Source: Streptomyces sp. NRRL S-244
Lineage (GTDB): Bacteria > Actinomycetota > Actinomycetes > Streptomycetales > Streptomycetaceae
Direction: 5' to 3'
Assembly: GCF_000717915.1 (NCBI RefSeq)
Contig: NZ_JOCX01000041.1
Span: 1 to 43,894 of the forward strand
Length of the DNA stretch: 43,894 nucleotides
The position numbers and the translations under genes are program-made. The notes beneath the pieces are model-generated. The model worked only from the letters and a program-made list of their open reading frames with translations. It had not been told where the DNA came from and did not search any database. Position 1 is the stretch's first letter. Every line of letters starts with the position of its first letter. Of the stretch, positions 40,127 to 43,894 are shown piece after piece.

Positions 40127-41077
40127 ATGCCACGGACACGCCACGACACCGGTCAGACCGCCGGGAAGGCCGCAAAGGCCTCGCAGACCGGCCGCCGCAC
40201 CACCCGGCGCCGCATGCTGCGCCGCGAAGTCCCCAGCACCGTCGGCCTCCTGGCCGACGCCGGGGACTTCGCGGCCATGCGCGGCTACCGCAGCTTCACC
40301 TTCGACCACCACGACGACTACGGCGACTACCTCCGCCACGTCGACGGCCTGCTCCGGTCCCTCGCGGCCCAGGGCATCCACACCACCGTCGCCCTGTTCG
40401 ACCCCGACGAGTACACCGAGTTCTGCAGGGAACACGGCATCGACCCGGACACCGCCGAGGCCCGTACCCGCTTCACGGCCGAACTCGCCGGCGCCGGGGC
40501 CGTACTGCCCTACACCGGCCAGCCCATCGACGAGCTCGTCCCGCTCCTCGTCGACGAGGCCGTCCGCCAGGCCACCTGGGAGTACGCCACCACCCTGCTC
40601 GCCGGCGTCGGCAGCTGCGCCGACTGCGGCGAGGACATCGGCCACGCCTCCTTCACCCGGGCGAGCGGGGCGCTCACCCGACTCGTCGAAGGCGCCGGGC
40701 CGGGACACCACCACCTCGTCTGCAGCGTCCCGACCCGGGACGAACAGCTCGTCGCCGTCCTGCACGCCGAGGTCACCCCGGACCGGGACGGCCCGCCGCG
40801 CATCGAGGGCCGCGAAGGACTCGACTTCGTGACCGTCCTCGCCACCGGCCTCGCCCTCGGCGGCCCCGGGGGACTGGTGCTGCGCAGCACCACCGGGGGC
40901 ATCGGAGACCGGGTCCACGGCTGGCGCCTGGACCGCGGCCGCCTGGTCCCGCTCTCCGCGGCGGCCGTGTTCAACGCCTACTGCACGGACGCCGACACCG
41001 GGGACCCCGTGGCCCCCGAGCCCGGGGTCGAATACTGCCCCGGCTACGAGGTGGACGACCCCACGCCGAACCACTGA
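40127..41077 (+). CDS. conserved hypothetical protein
   Basis: The protein is 316 aa from the ATG at 40127 (GGGGGAG close before it; an upstream GTG at 40094 is possible). The N-terminus is basic (RHDTGQTAGKAAKASQTGRRTTRRRML). The body has alpha/beta character: FTFDHHDDYGDYLRHVDGLL, TTVALFDPDEYTEFCREHGI, a CADCGED motif in the middle and VLATGLALGGPGGLVLRS near the C-terminus. No membrane segment is seen and no family is recognised. It lies 63 nt after acetoacetyl-CoA synthetase on the same strand. Confidence 0.8.
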   Translation: MPRTRHDTGQTAGKAAKASQTGRRTTRRRMLRREVPSTVGLLADAGDFAAMRGYRSFTFDHHDDYGDYLRHVDGLLRSLAAQGIHTTVALFDPDEYTEFCREHGIDPDTAEARTRFTAELAGAGAVLPYTGQPIDELVPLLVDEAVRQATWEYATTLLAGVGSCADCGEDIGHASFTRASGALTRLVEGAGPGHHHLVCSVPTRDEQLVAVLHAEVTPDRDGPPRIEGREGLDFVTVLATGLALGGPGGLVLRSTTGGIGDRVHGWRLDRGRLVPLSAAAVFNAYCTDADTGDPVAPEPGVEYCPGYEVDDPTPNH

Positions 41078-41133
41078 CCCAAGGAGGACACGCCGGACGC
41101 GCCCGGACACGACCGGAGACGACCGGAGACGAC

Positions 41134-41166
41134 CGAGGGGCCCCCGCCACCGGCGAAGGCCCCTCG
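41134..41166. terminator. bidirectional terminator candidate
   Basis: Bases 41134-41142 pair with 41158-41166 (9 bp), with a nested CGCC-ACC-GGCG hairpin in the loop. It lies between convergent genes. GACGACCGGA repeats precede it. Confidence 0.75.
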
Positions 41167-41186
41167 ATCGACACCACCCTGCTCGG

Positions 41187-42857
41187 CTACTCGCCGGACA
41201 GCACCGCCTGGGCGGCCACGCGGGCCTCCTCGGCGCTGTCCGCCGCACGCGCCGCGGCCGCGGCACGCTCGCACTGGGCCAGCGTGTACTTGGCGAGCGT
41301 CGCCCGCACGTAGGGAATCGAAGCGGAACCCATCGAGAGAGAGGTGACACCCAGACCCGTCAGCACACACGCCAGCAGCGGGTCGGAAGCGGCCTCACCA
41401 CAGACGCCGCAGCTCTTGCCCTCCGCCCTGGCGGCCTCGGCCGACATGGCGATCAGGTCGAGCAGTGCCGGCTGCCACGGGTCCTGGAGCCGCGACACCG
41501 CACCGACCTGACGGTCCGCGGCGAACGCGTACTGCGCGAGGTCGTTGGTGCCCAGCGACAGGAACTCGACCTCCTGGAGGATCGAGCGCGCCCGGAGCGC
41601 GGCGGAGGGGATCTCCACCATCGCGCCGAACTTCGCCTGCAGCCCGGCCTCGCGGCACGCGTCCGCGAACGCCCTCGCGTCGATCCGGTCGGCCACCATC
41701 GGAGCCATGACCTCGAGGTAGACCGGCAGCCCCTCGGCCGCCTTCGCCAGCGCGGTCAACTGCGTGCGCAGCACGTCCGGGTGGTCCAGCAGCGACCGCA
41801 GACCGCGCACGCCCAGCGCCGGGTTCGGCTCGTCCGCCGGCGTCAGGAAGTCCAGCGGCTTGTCGGCGCCGGCGTCCAGGACACGTACGACGACGCGGCC
41901 CTCGGGGAAGGCCTCGAGCACCTTGCGGTACGACTCGATCTGCTTCTCCTCGGACGGCGCCTTCTTGCTGTCGTCCAGGAACAGGAACTCGGTGCGGAAC
42001 AGGCCCACACCCTCGGCCCCGGCCTCCACGGCCGCAGGAACGTCCGCCGGACCGCCGACGTTGGCCAGCAGCGGCACCTTGTGACCGTCGGACGTCGCAC
42101 CCGGACCCGACGAGGCCGCGAGAGCGGCCTTGCGCTCGGCGGCCGCAGCCTCCAGCTCGGCCCGCTTCTCGGCGGTGGGCTCGACGAACAGGTCACCGGT
42201 GCTGCCGTCGACGGCGATGACCGTACCCTCGGCGATCTCACCGGCACCCGGCAGCGCCACGATCGCCGGCACGCCCAGCGCCCGCGCGAGGATCGCGCTG
42301 TGGCTGGTCGGGCCGCCCTCCTCGGTGACGAAGCCGAGGACGAGCGCCGGGTCGAGCAGCGCGGTGTCGGCGGGGGCAAGGTCCCGCGCGATCAGCACGT
42401 ACGGCTCGTCGCTGTCCGGCACACCCGGCATCGGCACGCCCAGCAGCCGCGCCACGATGCGGTTCCGTACGTCGTCCAGGTCGGCCACCCGGCCGGCCAT
42501 GTACTCCCCGGCCCCCGCGAGCAGGTCGCGGTACGAGGCGAACGCGTCGTAGACGCCGCGCTCGGCCGTGCTGCCGACGGCGATGCGCCGGTCGACGTCC
42601 GCCATGAGCTCGGGGTCCGTGGCGATCATCGCCTGGGCCTCGAGCACGTGCTGGGCCTCGCCGCCGGCCAGCTGGCCGCGCGCGATCAGGTCGGCGGACA
42701 CAGCCTCCACGGCCTTGCGGGCGCGCCCCTGTTCGCGCTCCGCCTCGTCCGCGGTGATCTGCTTGGCCGGCGGTTCGAGAACCGCCGTGCCCATGTGCCG
42801 CACCTCGCCGATCGCCACACCGTGGCTCACGCCGACGCCTCGCAGCGTTGTCTCCAT
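41187..42857 (-). CDS. ptsI: PTS phosphoenolpyruvate-protein phosphotransferase (Enzyme I)
   Basis: The protein is 556 aa. The N-terminal HPr-binding domain carries the phosphorylated His186 in GGPTSHSAILARAL. The PEP-binding domain has VGLFRTEFLFLD, ALGVRGLRS, EIPSAAL and FLSLGTNDLAQYAFAADR, and the catalytic Cys is in KSCGVCGEAASDP. It takes phosphate from PEP and passes it to HPr, the first step of sugar uptake by the PTS in the cytosol. It lies downstream of crr, with 75 nt between them. Confidence 0.97.
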   Translation of the reverse strand: METTLRGVGVSHGVAIGEVRHMGTAVLEPPAKQITADEAEREQGRARKAVEAVSADLIARGQLAGGEAQHVLEAQAMIATDPELMADVDRRIAVGSTAERGVYDAFASYRDLLAGAGEYMAGRVADLDDVRNRIVARLLGVPMPGVPDSDEPYVLIARDLAPADTALLDPALVLGFVTEEGGPTSHSAILARALGVPAIVALPGAGEIAEGTVIAVDGSTGDLFVEPTAEKRAELEAAAAERKAALAASSGPGATSDGHKVPLLANVGGPADVPAAVEAGAEGVGLFRTEFLFLDDSKKAPSEEKQIESYRKVLEAFPEGRVVVRVLDAGADKPLDFLTPADEPNPALGVRGLRSLLDHPDVLRTQLTALAKAAEGLPVYLEVMAPMVADRIDARAFADACREAGLQAKFGAMVEIPSAALRARSILQEVEFLSLGTNDLAQYAFAADRQVGAVSRLQDPWQPALLDLIAMSAEAARAEGKSCGVCGEAASDPLLACVLTGLGVTSLSMGSASIPYVRATLAKYTLAQCERAAAAARAADSAEEARVAAQAVLSGE

Positions 42858-42932
42858 TTCACCCGTCTCCGATTGAGCGGCGGGCCCAGCCGCCGCGGTG
42901 GATGTCCGACTCGCCCGTGCAGGCGGACGAAG

Positions 42933-43382
42933 TCACTGCCAGCTGAACAGGGCGTCGTCGGCCTTCACGTCTCCGGACTCGACGACCGCGGACAGGGAGT
43001 CCGGGGTCGCCTCCAGGGCCACGACGGGGCAGATCGGCGACTTGCCGGCGTCCTCGACGGCCTGCGGGTTCCAACGGATGACGGCCTGGCCACGGGTCAC
43101 GGTGTCGCCCTTGTTGACGAGCAGCTCGAAGCCCTCGCCGTTGAGCTGAACGGTGTCGATCCCGAGGTGGGTGAGTACGCCGTGCCCTTCGCCGTCGACG
43201 ACGACGTACGCGTGCGGGTGCAGGGAGACGACCACACCGTCGACGGGGGCCACCGCCTCCGACGGCTCGCGCACGGGGTCAATAGCGGTGCCCGGACCCA
43301 CCATTGCGCCGGAGAACACCGGATCGGGCACTGCCGCGAGTCCGATGGCGCGCCCGGCAAGTGGGGACGTCACGCTGGTCAT
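42933..43382 (-). CDS. crr: PTS glucose-type IIA component (EIIA-Crr)
   Basis: The protein is 149 aa from the ATG at 43382 (GGGAGG 6 nt upstream; the in-frame extension to 43424 has no support). It has the EIIA-Glc beta-barrel with both catalytic-site histidines, His57 (SLHPHAYV) and the phosphorylated His72 (LTHLGIDTVQL). In Streptomyces Crr passes phosphate to the N-acetylglucosamine permease NagE2. It forms the crr-ptsI operon, controlled by the DasR regulator; a dre-like site lies about 150 bp upstream. Confidence 0.96.
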   Translation of the reverse strand: MTSVTSPLAGRAIGLAAVPDPVFSGAMVGPGTAIDPVREPSEAVAPVDGVVVSLHPHAYVVVDGEGHGVLTHLGIDTVQLNGEGFELLVNKGDTVTRGQAVIRWNPQAVEDAGKSPICPVVALEATPDSLSAVVESGDVKADDALFSWQ

Positions 43383-43459
43383 GGGGGGCCTCCCAGGGGT
43401 GGGGCTTCTACGTGTCGTCGTCACAACCTGTGCTGTGGCGACGTACTTTCAGAAGGGTA

Positions 43460-43469
43460 TGTCATGACA
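43460..43469. promoter_or_regulatory. 10-bp palindrome TGTCATGACA upstream of crr
   Basis: A perfect palindrome 77 bp before the crr ATG. It could be an operator; no family is assigned. Confidence 0.3.
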
Positions 43470-43531
43470 CGTCCCGGTTCGCTCGATGTGCACCCCCTCT
43501 CGGAGGGCACGACGCGCGACCGCGACGACGT

Positions 43532-43547
43532 AGTGGACTAGACCATA
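43532..43547. promoter_or_regulatory. DasR-responsive element (dre) candidate
   Basis: AGTGGACTAGACCATA matches 12 of 16 positions of the dre consensus ACTGGTCTAGACCACT, as I remember it, including the CTAGACCA core. DasR, the GlcNAc/GlcN-6-P-sensing GntR regulator, is known to control crr-ptsI in S. coelicolor. Confidence 0.75.
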
Positions 43548-43560
43548 CGCCTGAATCGAT

Positions 43561-43589
43561 TTGCTTGGGCACCACGGGCCCTGTACTGT
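43561..43589 (+). promoter_or_regulatory. HrdB-type promoter candidate of the rRNA operon
   Basis: TTGCTT (43561-43566), 17 nt, TACTGT (43584-43589), pointing into the rRNA leader. It begins 13 bp after the dre-like site. Confidence 0.5.
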
Positions 43590-43894
43590 CGTGACTCCCG
43601 CCAGGACGTGCCGCGTGAACTTCTCGCGAACAACGGATGGACGGGAATCCTCCTCTTCAGTGCCGATCTTGATCCGTGCTGCTCTTCTTTTTGCCTTCCC
43701 GGTGAATCGAGTGAGTGGTCAGGGAGCTGGAAAAGCCCTGATAGAGTCGGAATCGCCGGAAAGGGAAAACGCGAAAGCGAAGACCCCGGAAAGCGAGCGG
43801 AACTGACTCTGATAGAGTCGGAAACGCAAGAACGAAGAACGAAAGCCCGGAGGAAAGCCCGAGAGGGTGAGTACAAAGGAAGCGTCCGTTCCTT
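43590..43894 (+). promoter_or_regulatory. rRNA operon promoter/leader region (16S gene beyond window end)
   Basis: This stretch is AT-richer than everything else in the window and has no gene. CTGATAGAGTCGGA occurs twice (43738-43751 and 43809-43822), each with a TAGAGT -10 hexamer, as in the multiple promoters of Streptomyces rrn operons. The end, AAAGCCCGAGAGGGTGAGTA and AAGGAAGCGTCCGTTCCTT, matches the rrn leader that precedes 16S rRNA in Streptomyces (from memory). The 16S gene itself is not in the window. Confidence 0.85.

Overview
The window is a GC-rich (about 70% or more) actinobacterial chromosome segment, almost certainly from a Streptomyces or close relative. Evidence is the extreme G/C at third codon positions, GTG/TTG starts, ATGA/GTGA translational couplings, the sporulation pair smeA-sffA, rbpA, a conservon (cvnABCD) and a crr-ptsI operon with a DasR-like site beside a Streptomyces-type rRNA leader. 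The order crr, ptsI, acetoacetyl-CoA synthetase ... smeA, sffA, MocR, GDPD, MFS, rbpA, fxsA, ppm1 matches, from memory, the SCO1390-SCO1425 core region of S. coelicolor. No transposase, integrase, CRISPR array or tRNA was seen, so this is core chromosome rather than an island.

Layout, left to right. (1) 1-2412: a perfect 38-bp inverted repeat, a TetR-type operator candidate, then a CrtC/DUF7064-like protein and an APH-family kinase. (2) 2542-7150: a small CxxC protein, an Lrp/AsnC regulator, a YtcJ-type amidohydrolase, polyprenol-phosphate mannosyltransferase (Ppm1) and FxsA. (3) 7261-11853: rbpA with a good SigR promoter match, an MFS (UMF1) transporter, a GlpQ-type phosphodiesterase and a divergent MocR regulator. 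(4) 11964-16337: sffA and smeA (sporulation septum), a divergent ankyrin protein and a HEAT-like protein with a possible 20-aa leader peptide. (5) 16422-18684: pxpC-pxpB-pxpA, 5-oxoprolinase. (6) 18789-26434: a four-gene, translationally coupled operon ending in a 1559-aa SMC/MukB-like ATPase. (7) 26538-31676: a small membrane protein and a conservon encoding a membrane sensor kinase, a roadblock protein, a DUF742 protein and a small GTPase. (8) 31947-34663: a thiolase-like protein with a DUF35 OB-fold partner, DUF962 and a NUDIX hydrolase. (9) 34739-41077: a membrane protein, a GH31 alpha-glucosidase, acetoacetyl-CoA synthetase and a conserved hypothetical. (10) 41187-43894: ptsI and crr (general PTS), then the promoter/leader of an rRNA operon that runs off the window.

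The most interesting block is the 18789-26434 operon. It has the layout of a MukBEF/MksBEF/Wadjet-like condensin (kleisin-like, low-complexity repeat protein, winged-helix-like, SMC ATPase), but I recognise neither the usual Wadjet domains nor a JetD nuclease, and its Walker B reads DNP instead of DE. The second theme is a 17-bp operator (TCTGACGnnnCGTCA core) found both upstream of the DUF7064/APH pair and upstream of the DUF35/thiolase pair, about 33.5 kb apart. This suggests one TetR-type regulon for lipid or acyl-CoA chemistry whose regulator is outside the window.
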